From: Rhizodiscina lignyota
Lineage: Eukaryota > Ascomycota > Dothideomycetes > Aulographales > Rhizodiscinaceae
Direction of reading: 5' to 3'
Assembly (NCBI GenBank): GCA_010015805.1
Contig: ML978128.1
Location: 1,550,001-1,614,000 of the forward strand
DNA: 64,000 nt
In this document: positions 24,292-33,564 of the stretch, in pieces
How the letters are laid out: each line of letters begins with the position of its first letter
Position numbering within the stretch: position 1 is the first letter of the stretch
Notes under the pieces: model-generated
What the model was told of the DNA's origin: nothing
The model's database searches: none
What the model saw: only the letters and a program-made list of their open reading frames with translations
Translations under genes and position numbers: made by a program

Positions 24292-24876
24292 ATGCCCAAA
24301 AGAGAACATGTCGACTCACTCACTCATCAAGCGTTGAAGACCATGACGGCGGCTAACGAGAGCAATAACCGGGGTGAACAGTACGTCCACCCACTCCATC
24401 CAGACAGGGACGTACAAGAAGAATTTAAACAGCTGGAGAATGCAACAGAAAGACTTGCTGAGCCACCAAAGAGAGCTTGGAATATACCTTGGATACGCGG
24501 ACCACGGCCCAAGGTGAATTTGGCTGACATGGCCGTCTTCAACCCCACGACGGCGGATGAATTCGATAGGCTCAGCGATGCGCTAGTAGCTGCAATCAAC
24601 AGTCAGGTCCATAAGAAACCCTCCTCGAAGTTTATAATCGATTTGATTAAGGGCATCTGCGAGCAATGCACTATTGGAGAGATAACGCTCGTTATTCAGA
24701 AGCTACAAGAATTAGCAGATTTCAAGAGACTAGGATTGAAGATGGAGCGTACGGATACTGTGAAAGAGATTCTCATTGGAAATACGAACAAGGATATTGA
24801 GAATAGAAGCCATCCGATGATGAACTCGAGGAAATGGAGTTATCGTGTATTTAGCCCGCGTGACTTTGGACTCTGA
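24292..24876 (+). CDS. eIF3j C-terminal-domain-like protein, copy 2
   Basis: Intronless gene for 194 aa, starting at an ATG. Residues about 75-150 repeat the pattern of the preceding gene: 'VNLADMAVFNPTTADEFDRL', a 'SSKFIIDLIKGIC' helix and a 'TLVIQKLQELADFKR' helix. The first part resembles the 'IDLSAMPLFNPKT' stretch I recall from ascomycete eIF3j, which supports the assignment independently of copy 1. The first 70 residues and the last 40 are not recognised. The two copies are clearly diverged from each other, so the duplication is old or the pair came from different sources. No regulation can be read from the sequence. Confidence 0.62.
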   Translation: MPKREHVDSLTHQALKTMTAANESNNRGEQYVHPLHPDRDVQEEFKQLENATERLAEPPKRAWNIPWIRGPRPKVNLADMAVFNPTTADEFDRLSDALVAAINSQVHKKPSSKFIIDLIKGICEQCTIGEITLVIQKLQELADFKRLGLKMERTDTVKEILIGNTNKDIENRSHPMMNSRKWSYRVFSPRDFGL

Positions 24877-25927
24877 TGGAACATCTGTCACTGTCAAGTA
24901 AGATTACCGCTCAGAAGACGAAAACATCTCGGCCTTTCTCAAATGCTAGGAGTCTTATCACATGACTTTGTAGATTAGGAGTCAAACGACACTGATAGTG
25001 TTAAGTGATACAGTGTTGAAGCGTTGGGCTGGGGGGCCAAATAGAACGAAAGGCCGGAAGAATTTCGATTTGAGACAACGAAATCTAGTCATTGGGTAAA
25101 CTATGAGTGAGGCCGTTATGAGTAGAATCCAGTTTTTACACTTTCAATCCCACTTTCCCGAGCTTCGCTTGTCCGAAAGCAGGGGCAGTGGAGTTCTACA
25201 GGGTGTGCTCAATGCATATCATGTGCTCTTATAGACTGAAGCAAAGTCTCAGCGGAATATGACACGCATGGCCGAGAGATCTAGGCGTTTTGATGGGATT
25301 GTGACGGAGGCTAAACGATCTTTGGAGCTATTGATAGCAACCTTTTGGTGACACTTGAGACGTTCCACTGCGCGCATTCGGGCCCGCCAAGTGTCGACCG
25401 TTACGGGCCTCGTAGTGCCGGGACATGGGAAATCTGGACATGACCAAAGTGCCATTCTTGTGGAGATTCTGCTTTGTGAGCGTATTATAAAGATAATCGC
25501 GGGCGGCAGATTGCGCAAACACGACGTATGACGTTTGTCGATGCCAAGCCATGACGTCGTGTAGTAGATCGCATTTGATATTTCTCGAGAAACATTCCCC
25601 ATTGTTTCGTTCCTCAAATCCCGAATTCACTGAGAGTTTCTGAGCACTTCGATCCGAAGCGGTAAGTCTTAAGAGCAACAAAGCCCTCTCTGGAGAATCA
25701 TAGAGCTAATGGAGTTGCCAGACCTTTCCACTACCATACAAATAATAACTGTAAGTCGACAGTAAAGTCATCCATGTACCCCTCATACCCCGCATCTCAC
25801 ATGCGAGACATTTGTTATGGCTTGTTTCGCTTATTCTTGTAATCCGCGTTGAAGGTGAATCACTTTGACTAACGATAAACTCAAGTCATTCCCACACCCA
25901 ACGACAACACTATACACCACAACCAAA
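24877..25927. other. Intergenic region with a possible gene remnant
   Basis: About 1.05 kb with no intact gene. On the minus strand around 25330-25680 a frame includes a stretch reminiscent of the 'FVHQSAKDYL' block of fungal NACHT/ankyrin proteins, but it has no start or domain context (see findings). The final 60 bases are the C/A-rich leader of the small gene at 25928. Confidence 0.4.
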
Positions 25928-26134
25928 ATGTCTGCCCCTAACGCCGGCCGCCAGTCTCCCCAGCCTGAGGACCAGACTGGCAAGCAGCAGCAGGATCCAC
26001 CTGCCATGGACCCGAATCAGCAGACTACGGGACCTCAGACCTCCAACACTGAGACGCTCAAGGGCCTTGACTCAAACCCGGCTCATCCGCTGGAGAAGGC
26101 TGCGGAGGACAAGACGTCCAAGACGATGAAGTGA
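25928..26134 (+). CDS. Small disordered fungal protein
   Basis: An intronless gene for 68 aa. The ATG sits in an excellent fungal context (ACCAAAATGTC) after an A/C-rich leader. The product is rich in Pro, Gln, Asn, Asp and Lys, with no hydrophobic segment, no cysteine and no domain, so it should be soluble and disordered. The ending 'SNPAHPLEKAAEDKTSK' looks like a type I have seen in short conserved ascomycete proteins of unknown role, but I cannot name the family. Start context and composition argue that it is real. Confidence 0.6.
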   Translation: MSAPNAGRQSPQPEDQTGKQQQDPPAMDPNQQTTGPQTSNTETLKGLDSNPAHPLEKAAEDKTSKTMK

Positions 26135-26474
26135 CTCAGCGTACGGCTGGCGAGCGGTGGCGTTGTGAAGTGCGAAGGGAGGCATCGAGATAGTACGGAG
26201 ACCGTGTCGTGGAGGAGGGAGGGCAAGATCGTGTCGCCGCTGGAAAATATGGGTACTTATTTCCGGGGCAGGCAAGACTACAGGAATGACAGATGACTAT
26301 TTGATCAACGAATGAATGAATCAAAAGAAGAAAGTTCCCCGTATTTACAAATCTATGTGAAAAAAGCTACTGTGCATGATGTGCACACCAGCTCGATATA
26401 GTACAAATGGCTTTACCCAAAGCCCATCCTCGCCTCTATGCTCTTGGCTTCTTGGTATAGTAAAGGAATCATAT
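26135..26474. other. Tail-to-tail intergenic region
   Basis: 340 bases between convergent stop codons, A/T-richer towards 26290-26360. It presumably holds both 3' untranslated regions; nothing else is seen. Confidence 0.5.
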
Positions 26475-29400
26475 TCAGGCCTCATGTGGTAAGGCACCCC
26501 ATTCGTTAATAAAATCTCGATCCGTCCCGGAATCATGCATCTGCACCTGAGCTTGCGGAAGGATGCACTTGAGAGACTTCAGATCAGTCTCATGCGCGTC
26601 TTCGGCTTGTAGTGCATCGTCGGATGTCGGTGTCTCTGCACCCTGTGACTCAGCAACTTGTGTGCGTTCATCTGAGATCGGACTCGCATTGATAGGCCGA
26701 ATCCCGAAGCCACCAGACTCCGTATGTAGAAGATCCACAACGCGCTGCACGAAGGTTTGTCGAAGCCGTGCATCTCTTGACCCGGCAGTGCCGGATTTGC
26801 CTCTCGCAAACTCCCTTACAGCACTCCACCAAACACGGTTCCACGCTGTCCTAAGTTCTAGGGCTGCTTCGGCTGCGCCTTCACCAGGAACGCGAATGCT
26901 CAACCAATCGTCCATGACAAGAATGTCATCCGAGTCCGGCTTTCGCTCGATATTGCCACCGAATAGAAGCAATGCCAGGGGGGATACGGGCGAAATGTTA
27001 CCGATGAGACTATTTTTGTTGTTGAGGCGATGCCAGCGGGAATAGACAGCGACAGTGTCTTTGAGTGTGCTGCTGCTCCCGCTCTCTTCCCTTGTCTCAT
27101 GGTATGAAATACTGGCTAACGACATGTAGGAAGCTTGAGCTTTAATACCAATCGGCGTCATGAAGAAATTATCATGCTCATGTGTCGCAATGCCCGCGTA
27201 ATTCCCAGCGACAAGGAGAGCCTGAATAAGCGTGTTGTCGTCTGAACGACTGTTGAAGATGACGTGAGCGTTGCTTTGGTTCGGCGCAACTGTGTTCAGA
27301 ACGAGGCTTCGGAGAGACCTGAACTGTCTGTCGATATTTTCGAATCGTTTGTAGTCAATAAAGTTGTTTGCAGCCCATTCTCTCGCCCATTCTTCTCCTC
27401 GTTCGTCGCGATACTTTCGAATCTCACGATAGGCATTGAGCATGACAATGTGATCGCTCCTAGTCCCTTGAGCGTAAAATTTCCGAACGGCCTTGGCGCG
27501 CCGGCGACTATGTTCGTCTTTAGGGTGAACAAAAAGTGAATCCATTTCCTCAGCAGCAGTGATGATGAGCATAGGCTCCAAGCAGCCGAAGACGGCACCC
27601 ATGTATACCTGCATGCTGTGTTGTGGACTGACAACTGAATTGCATAGAACGTGGCCTAGCCTCGTCAGATCGTCCAATGCGGTCATGGCGCCTATATCCC
27701 GAAGCCGTGCGAGTGCATTGTCGACGCTTTCAGGTGGAGGAGGGTCAATGGTATCGCGAAAATAGTCCTGCACTGGAGCATATTTCCTTACTCGCAAAAC
27801 TCTCTTCATAAGGTCGACTGGTCCGTGATCCTGGTGACGGCTTGTTGGGATGAAAGAGGTGCGTCGCTCCCGACTGAATAGAGCATAATAGTTACCAGGA
27901 CGAACTCGGCCTGTCCTGCCTGCACGTTGCGTGGCGCTGGCCTGACTGATCCAGGAGTTCTCGAATAGCTTGACTCCATAGAGCGGGTCCGTGAAGAAAG
28001 TTCGGCAGAGACCAGAGTCAACGACAAAGTCAACATCTTTCAGAGTCAGAGACGTCTCTGCGACATCCGTCGATAGAAGTATCTTTCGCTCTCCTGCAGT
28101 TCGTGGCGGCATGGCTGCTTCGTCAATTCCTGCACGGTTCATTGCATGAAGTATTATTATACGGTGTTTGGTGCTATCATTGTCCTGAAATAATGAATGC
28201 TCTTCAAGGATTTCCTTGACAGTTTGGATGGTTGCAATTCCGGGAAGAAATACGAGGATGTCACCGGAGACAGTTGACTCCAGAATGTGGGTAATTGTAG
28301 ATACCACCAGACCAAAAGGAGTATGCTGAAGCGAATCTTCCAGTTCAAATCGACTTGACCACTGAACAGGTAAAGTTTCAGGGTTAGCCGGATGGCCATC
28401 GGCGTCTTCGTCTTGTTCCTCCTCCTCTTCCCTCCTCTTATTCCGCTGCTGCAGGCTGAATTCCAGTTCCTGGGTGACATACGAGGAAGAACCGAACTGA
28501 CCGACCAAAATGTTTTGAACAGCCTTTGCTGGACTGTTTTTTTGGAGCTGTCCAATGATATCCTCAAGATAGAATTCTGTTATAGGGAAGCTTCGACCGG
28601 GCACGCTGATTGTTGGGGGACTTTCCATTCCATCAATTTTGAAGTACTGTTCAAAGAGCTTACTTTGAACAGTAGCACTCATGAGAATGATTTTTGGCAT
28701 GGATTTGCCCTGATCCCTCCTCTCTTCGGTAGTTCGCTTAAGCATCGCAAGCAGTTGATCCGTTGCAGCATCTCGCTGATGCACCTCGTCAATAATGAAG
28801 TGTGATGTTCCTTCCAATACCTCATCTGGAAAATTTTCCAATAGCAAAGTCTGGATCTCGGGCGTGCTGTACGTGATGCTGCCACCGAGCTCGGACGTAA
28901 CACGATCGCCACCGCCCACCTGATAACCGACCACTTCGCCGAGAACCTCATCACGTTCTGAAGCTACTCTGTGTGCCAGATTCTTTGCTGCTATACGTCG
29001 TGGTTGGGTACAAACAATGTTGCACTTTGAACCACGCATCCCCCTGATAGCCTCTTCCAAAACGATCTGAGGGATCTGCGTACTTTTTCCACTGCCAGTG
29101 CTGCCAATGACAATGCTGATTGAATGATCCCGGATCAGGTCAAGAATTCTCTGACGATGTTGATTGACTGGCAGGCTCAGCCTCTCATTCCGCATATTCA
29201 CAATCGCCGGATTGATCCAGTAATACTCTTGACTCAAGCGTAAGTTTTGACTTCGAGTATGTTCGCTCATTCGATGTTGATGTGAGTACTGTCGGGCGCG
29301 TGCGGATCTGTAACGTGCCATGAAATTATCTCTGGTTGCGGAAGGAACCTCTCCAGTACTGTCAGGCAAGACTTGATGATCTGCCATCCTGGTACGTTGC

Positions 29401-30815
29401 ACACTCTCGGTCGCTCTTCGGATAACAGCTGAGACGTTGGCGATGCCGGGAGTTTCAATTGGAACAGTACGAGGCAGTGCGAAACCTTGCGTCCTGTCTC
29501 GAGCCTTTTTGAATATATCCATTAACTCGGGATGCTGTTTGACTAGCTCCACAGCAGCCACAAGCCTAACCAGAGATTCTCCTCTGTTCAACCAGTGATA
29601 TAGGACAGGTGGGCCAAGAGCCTTGCCATCCAAAACAGCTTGAAGTTGCCAGACTGGTCTAGAATGATGGAAATGGAGACTCTTTTCGAAAGTAATGGTC
29701 GAAGCCGGATCCATCATCCTGTAGGCATTCAAGAAAGCTGACGCATTGTCGATATTGACTGCTTCGTGATCTCGCAAGTCGAGTCCACCACGTTCGTCAG
29801 AGACTTGGAATTTCTCAGCTGCAATTTTCAGTTGCACGCAGGCCTTTAGCTCCATAGTCGCGCGAGAAAGTCCAGTGGCACTAGCTGTGATTGTCCGCCC
29901 AGAAGGAAGGTTGATAGTGATAGTGACTTGGCCAAAGCTCAGATCACCAACACTTTTCGTTTGCCAGGAATACTGGGGTATGGCCCCATATCGTGCAGCA
30001 TAGTTGTAGACTTGTATTATCGTAGCCCACGTAGATTCCTCAAGGTCCAGCTTCTCCTCGAATCCATCCAAATCTCCCAGATCCTCAGCATTGAAAAGAC
30101 AATCCTGGCTATGCAATACAGCGATCAGATTCATCTGTGCAGCTAACGCTGCTTCATCCCTGGTGTATCCCTCACCCACAACACTGAACCAGTCTTTATC
30201 CCTAAGGCGAGCAGAAAGAACTCGCCGCCAGAAGGGATGTGCGTTTACGGTCGGCCTGATGAGTCGGCTCTCGCCCCGCTGAACTAAATCTCCAGGTCTA
30301 ACTTCTTTAAATGCGTCCAGTAACGCTTCGAAGGATGGAGGATCGAAAAGTGCATCCGGAGCCTCAGGATAGTCGTCCTTTGTTGGATACTCCAACTCCT
30401 CTCGCACCCACTGCTCATCCCGAAGTCGCACGACTTGAGCGGGTGGAGCCATTGTGATGCCTGACTTCACCCTCTTCTTCTTCGGTGTCATCTCCATTGG
30501 CGCTCGCTGGAAGACTTCCAGTTGCGGTGCGAACGACGATTGAAGCCGCAAAGGAGGGATCCATTCCCGCCCATGATGTGATCTCCTCTGTCTATCGTTG
30601 AAAGCTGCGCCAGACACCGAAGGTATGTATGGTGCCGCGCTATCGAACCAGTCTTCCCAATCGATATTTTGGGAGCGTTCTGGGCATGCTGTTGCATAGC
30701 TCCGAGCCCTCGACTTGATCGCGGCATCTTTGGAGCGTTCGTTGAAGCTCCGGGAGGGGAATTTGCGTTCTCGAAGCAGTCGTCGTGTACAGCGACTGCA
30801 CACCCACTGTTGCAT
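26475..30815 (-). CDS. Mitochondrial DEVH-box RNA helicase
   Basis: Intronless, 1446 aa. The N-terminus is basic and serine-rich with a CSRC pair at residues 6-9 and an 'RARSYAT' segment, typical of a mitochondrial presequence. Two degenerate dsRNA-binding-like regions lie at about 275-340 and 385-430. The helicase core follows: motif I GSTGSGKST at 571-579, Ia 'TQPRRIAA', motif II DEVH at 676-679, motif III SAT at 713-715, then 'STDVAETSLT' and 'QRAGRTGR'. HA2 and OB-like regions follow, completing the DExH layout shared with DHX30, DHX36 and DHX29. It probably remodels mitochondrial RNA or assists mitoribosome assembly, by analogy with DHX30. The start ATG opens the presequence directly. 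Cytosolic DHX29-like function is the alternative. Confidence 0.88.
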   Translation of the reverse strand: MQQWVCSRCTRRLLRERKFPSRSFNERSKDAAIKSRARSYATACPERSQNIDWEDWFDSAAPYIPSVSGAAFNDRQRRSHHGREWIPPLRLQSSFAPQLEVFQRAPMEMTPKKKRVKSGITMAPPAQVVRLRDEQWVREELEYPTKDDYPEAPDALFDPPSFEALLDAFKEVRPGDLVQRGESRLIRPTVNAHPFWRRVLSARLRDKDWFSVVGEGYTRDEAALAAQMNLIAVLHSQDCLFNAEDLGDLDGFEEKLDLEESTWATIIQVYNYAARYGAIPQYSWQTKSVGDLSFGQVTITINLPSGRTITASATGLSRATMELKACVQLKIAAEKFQVSDERGGLDLRDHEAVNIDNASAFLNAYRMMDPASTITFEKSLHFHHSRPVWQLQAVLDGKALGPPVLYHWLNRGESLVRLVAAVELVKQHPELMDIFKKARDRTQGFALPRTVPIETPGIANVSAVIRRATESVQRTRMADHQVLPDSTGEVPSATRDNFMARYRSARARQYSHQHRMSEHTRSQNLRLSQEYYWINPAIVNMRNERLSLPVNQHRQRILDLIRDHSISIVIGSTGSGKSTQIPQIVLEEAIRGMRGSKCNIVCTQPRRIAAKNLAHRVASERDEVLGEVVGYQVGGGDRVTSELGGSITYSTPEIQTLLLENFPDEVLEGTSHFIIDEVHQRDAATDQLLAMLKRTTEERRDQGKSMPKIILMSATVQSKLFEQYFKIDGMESPPTISVPGRSFPITEFYLEDIIGQLQKNSPAKAVQNILVGQFGSSSYVTQELEFSLQQRNKRREEEEEQDEDADGHPANPETLPVQWSSRFELEDSLQHTPFGLVVSTITHILESTVSGDILVFLPGIATIQTVKEILEEHSLFQDNDSTKHRIIILHAMNRAGIDEAAMPPRTAGERKILLSTDVAETSLTLKDVDFVVDSGLCRTFFTDPLYGVKLFENSWISQASATQRAGRTGRVRPGNYYALFSRERRTSFIPTSRHQDHGPVDLMKRVLRVRKYAPVQDYFRDTIDPPPPESVDNALARLRDIGAMTALDDLTRLGHVLCNSVVSPQHSMQVYMGAVFGCLEPMLIITAAEEMDSLFVHPKDEHSRRRAKAVRKFYAQGTRSDHIVMLNAYREIRKYRDERGEEWAREWAANNFIDYKRFENIDRQFRSLRSLVLNTVAPNQSNAHVIFNSRSDDNTLIQALLVAGNYAGIATHEHDNFFMTPIGIKAQASYMSLASISYHETREESGSSSTLKDTVAVYSRWHRLNNKNSLIGNISPVSPLALLLFGGNIERKPDSDDILVMDDWLSIRVPGEGAAEAALELRTAWNRVWWSAVREFARGKSGTAGSRDARLRQTFVQRVVDLLHTESGGFGIRPINASPISDERTQVAESQGAETPTSDDALQAEDAHETDLKSLKCILPQAQVQMHDSGTDRDFINEWGALPHEA

Positions 30816-31292
30816 TGGGTATTAGTATTGAGAACTTGCTACGCGCGGGTCGAGAATGTGAAGGACGTACAGGGAGAAGGGCCATTCGCATGAGCCATCA
30901 GCTCAGGGAAGTTCTATTGTGACTTTCTACAATGAAAGTAGAGACAATCGTGCGATTACTGTATCATATTCCACTGGCGAATGGTTGTACTCTTGTTGCT
31001 GGTGGTTCTGAGAGCGCAGACTGGTGACGGGAACGATTCAAAAAGTTCAGATGCTCGGCGACCTCCCGGATGTCGGTCTTGGCATTTCCGCTATGCCCGC
31101 AAATAATGTCTCCTGATCAGATCATGCCATGCGCTTACACGAGTTACGGCATTATTCATGTCACTTCCAATTCAATCATACAGGTATATTTGCATAAATA
31201 CAGAAGCCCCGACCAGTGTCACGAAACCAAGAGCACGACGAAGGCGCCCGTTCTTGAAGAGAAACCCCAGCAGCACATCGCATGAACGTTCC
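30816..31292. other. Intergenic region
   Basis: 477 bases holding the upstream region of the helicase gene and the 3' region of the succinyl-CoA ligase gene, both on the minus strand. No other feature is recognised. Confidence 0.5.
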
Positions 31293-32908
31293 TTATATGC
31301 CCAGAGTGAACTCAACGCCGACGTCAATGTCACGAGCCATTTTCACCACCTTTGAGAACTGCACCGCCTTCTCCGCCGCGTTTTGGAGGTCGTCGATTGA
31401 GAAGATCTTGAGCCCGGATTCGTTGATCTAGGGAAACAAAGTAAGCGCGGTTCTTCAAAAACGACCATCGAAAAGGGTAGAAGATAGAGAGCTTACCAGC
31501 TTATGTGCCTGTTCCATATTTGTACCCTGCAGTCTTGCAACTACTGGCGTCCTCAAGTTCATGCTCTGGACTACGCTGATAAGGCCTTTGGCTATAGCGT
31601 CACACCGGACAATGCCACCGAAAATGTTGACGAAGATAGCCGTAACCTTAGGGTCGCTTGTGATCAGGTCAAAAGCTTGCTTGATAGCCTCTGGTGTGGC
31701 ACCACCACCGACATCCAAGAAGTTGGCTGGCTGTCCACCATTCAACTTGATGATATCCATGGTCGCCATCGCGAGACCTGCACCATTGACCAAGCACCCA
31801 ATATCACCATCGAGCTTAATGAAATTCAGGCCATGTTGTGCGGCCTTGACCTCATCCGCGTCTTCTTGCGTCGTGTCTCGGAATGAGAAAATTTCCTCTT
31901 GTCTGAACTCGGCATTGTCGTCAAAGTTGAGCTTCGCATCCATGGCCAAGACCTTGTGATCTGTTGTCTCACTCAGAGGGTTGATCTCGATCTGAGTAGC
32001 ATCCTTCTCCATGAACACTTTGTAGAGTTTTTGGATCGTATCTTTAGCATCTTCGATGCACTGCTCGCTGAAACCAAGTCGAGTCGCGATATCCCTTGCC
32101 ATTTCATCCGTGACGCCCTTGTGGATATCCACCTGGGTCGTGATGATAGCATCCGGATTCTCTTTCGCAACTGTTTCGATGTCCATACCTCCTTGTGACG
32201 ACGCGATGATAACAGGGCCTTGTGAGGAGCGGTCCATGAGAACAGCGAGGTAGAATTCTCGGCGAGCGAATTTTCGTTCGACGATGTAGACGGCGTTGCA
32301 GAGCCGGCCGGCAGCTCCGGTTTGTTTGGTGATCAGCTTATGGCCAATCATCTGGTCTGCAAGTATGCGAGCTTCAGTAGGTCTGGATGAACCTAGATTA
32401 GAGCAATTCAAATCAATAGATGGGTGAGCATACGAATAGATCACCCTTACTCCGCCCTTGAAGCCATTGTCGAAAGTGCCTTTTCCTCGACCTCCAGCCA
32501 GGACCTGAGCTTTGATAACCATGTCATCGCCCTCTGCCGCCCCAGTTAGCATTATGATATTCTAAATTTGTTACAATGGCACAAACCTAATGACTTGGCA
32601 ACCTTCTCCGCCTCTTCAGGTGTTCTGGCAACGCTGCCCTGGGGTACTCCAATGCCATACTGTCATCGATCAGCTTTCCACCTTCGCAAGTTACACCTGC
32701 GGGTCACTGACGCTCTTCAATATATTCGCGGAGAGGTACTCGTGTATGCTTAGATTTCTCTTCTGCTGCAACGCGGGCCTTGCATCCTGTGATGTCAATC
32801 AGCATCCCGCTCTCCCGGGCTCGACTTCCAGGCACGTTGCAGGTTTGTACTTACAGTCGCGGCCCTCAGGACTGAGGCAAACGGCCGGCTGCGAGCGAGT
32901 TTGAACAT
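31293..32908 (-). CDS. Succinyl-CoA ligase beta subunit, mitochondrial
   Basis: Six exons (32855-32908, 32712-32786, 32587-32659, 32434-32533, 31497-32382, 31293-31427) give 440 aa. Introns are 68, 52, 53, 51 and 69 nt. The enzyme converts succinyl-CoA to succinate with nucleotide phosphorylation in the TCA cycle; the beta chain carries the ATP-grasp fold. Visible hallmarks are the short basic presequence ('FKLARSRPF'), 'LSIHEY' at the mature start, 'KAQVLAGGRGKG', 'GHKLITKQTGA', 'QIEINPL', 'NGAGLAMATMD', 'FLDVGGGAT' and 'FVNIFGGIVRCD'. Each junction restores family sequence, for example 'VRVIYS/PTEARILADQ'. The nucleotide preference (ATP or GTP) is not deducible by eye. The first four exons are all 100 nt or shorter. 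Confidence 0.94.
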
Positions 32909-33564
32909 GCTGGCCGTAGGTGACAATCAGGTATGTAATCGCTGGAGGAGCAGCTCTGATGCGCAGCTTCACATGAGACGGTTGTTCCCGCATACATAGC
33001 TGCCAAGCCGCAAGCTCCAAAGCTCGACTGAATCGGAACTAAGCTATTTTTGGTATAGTGCGATATACCCACCCTGAACATCACAACTTGCTTCGTACTT
33101 GATAGCAGCACAAATTAGGCATGGAATATGTATACAAATTCACTCCGATACTTCAAGGCTTTCTCGCCAATTCCTTTGTCTGATCACACATCTATCTCCC
33201 TGGCGTGCCGTTATAGATTTCCCTAACTACAGCAAGCCTTGGACAGGCTGTTCTCTAAAAGGCCTTCTATTTGTCTACTACGATCGGACTCGAGGAATGA
33301 TCCCGTTTATGAGGATGAGACTGAGTCTCTGCTCAAGAGCGACTAACTCGCCTCGTTTCTTAGCTCAGTGTCTTCGATTGGCACACGCAACCCTTCAAAC
33401 TCGGCATGCAGCTCAGCTGGAGTCTGGCCGTTGCTCGGCACGCTACTCAGAATGGACTTGACTGCTCCACGGTCTCTCATTTCTCGCTTCGTCTTTTTTA
33501 GTTCTTTTAATCTTCCTCTCAGATTCAGACTCACTTATACCCTTATGCTATATGCGGCCACATA
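32909..33564. other. Divergent promoter region
   Basis: 656 bases between the divergent succinyl-CoA ligase and HET genes. The last 90 bases before the HET ATG are T/C-rich. No further feature is recognised. Confidence 0.5.
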
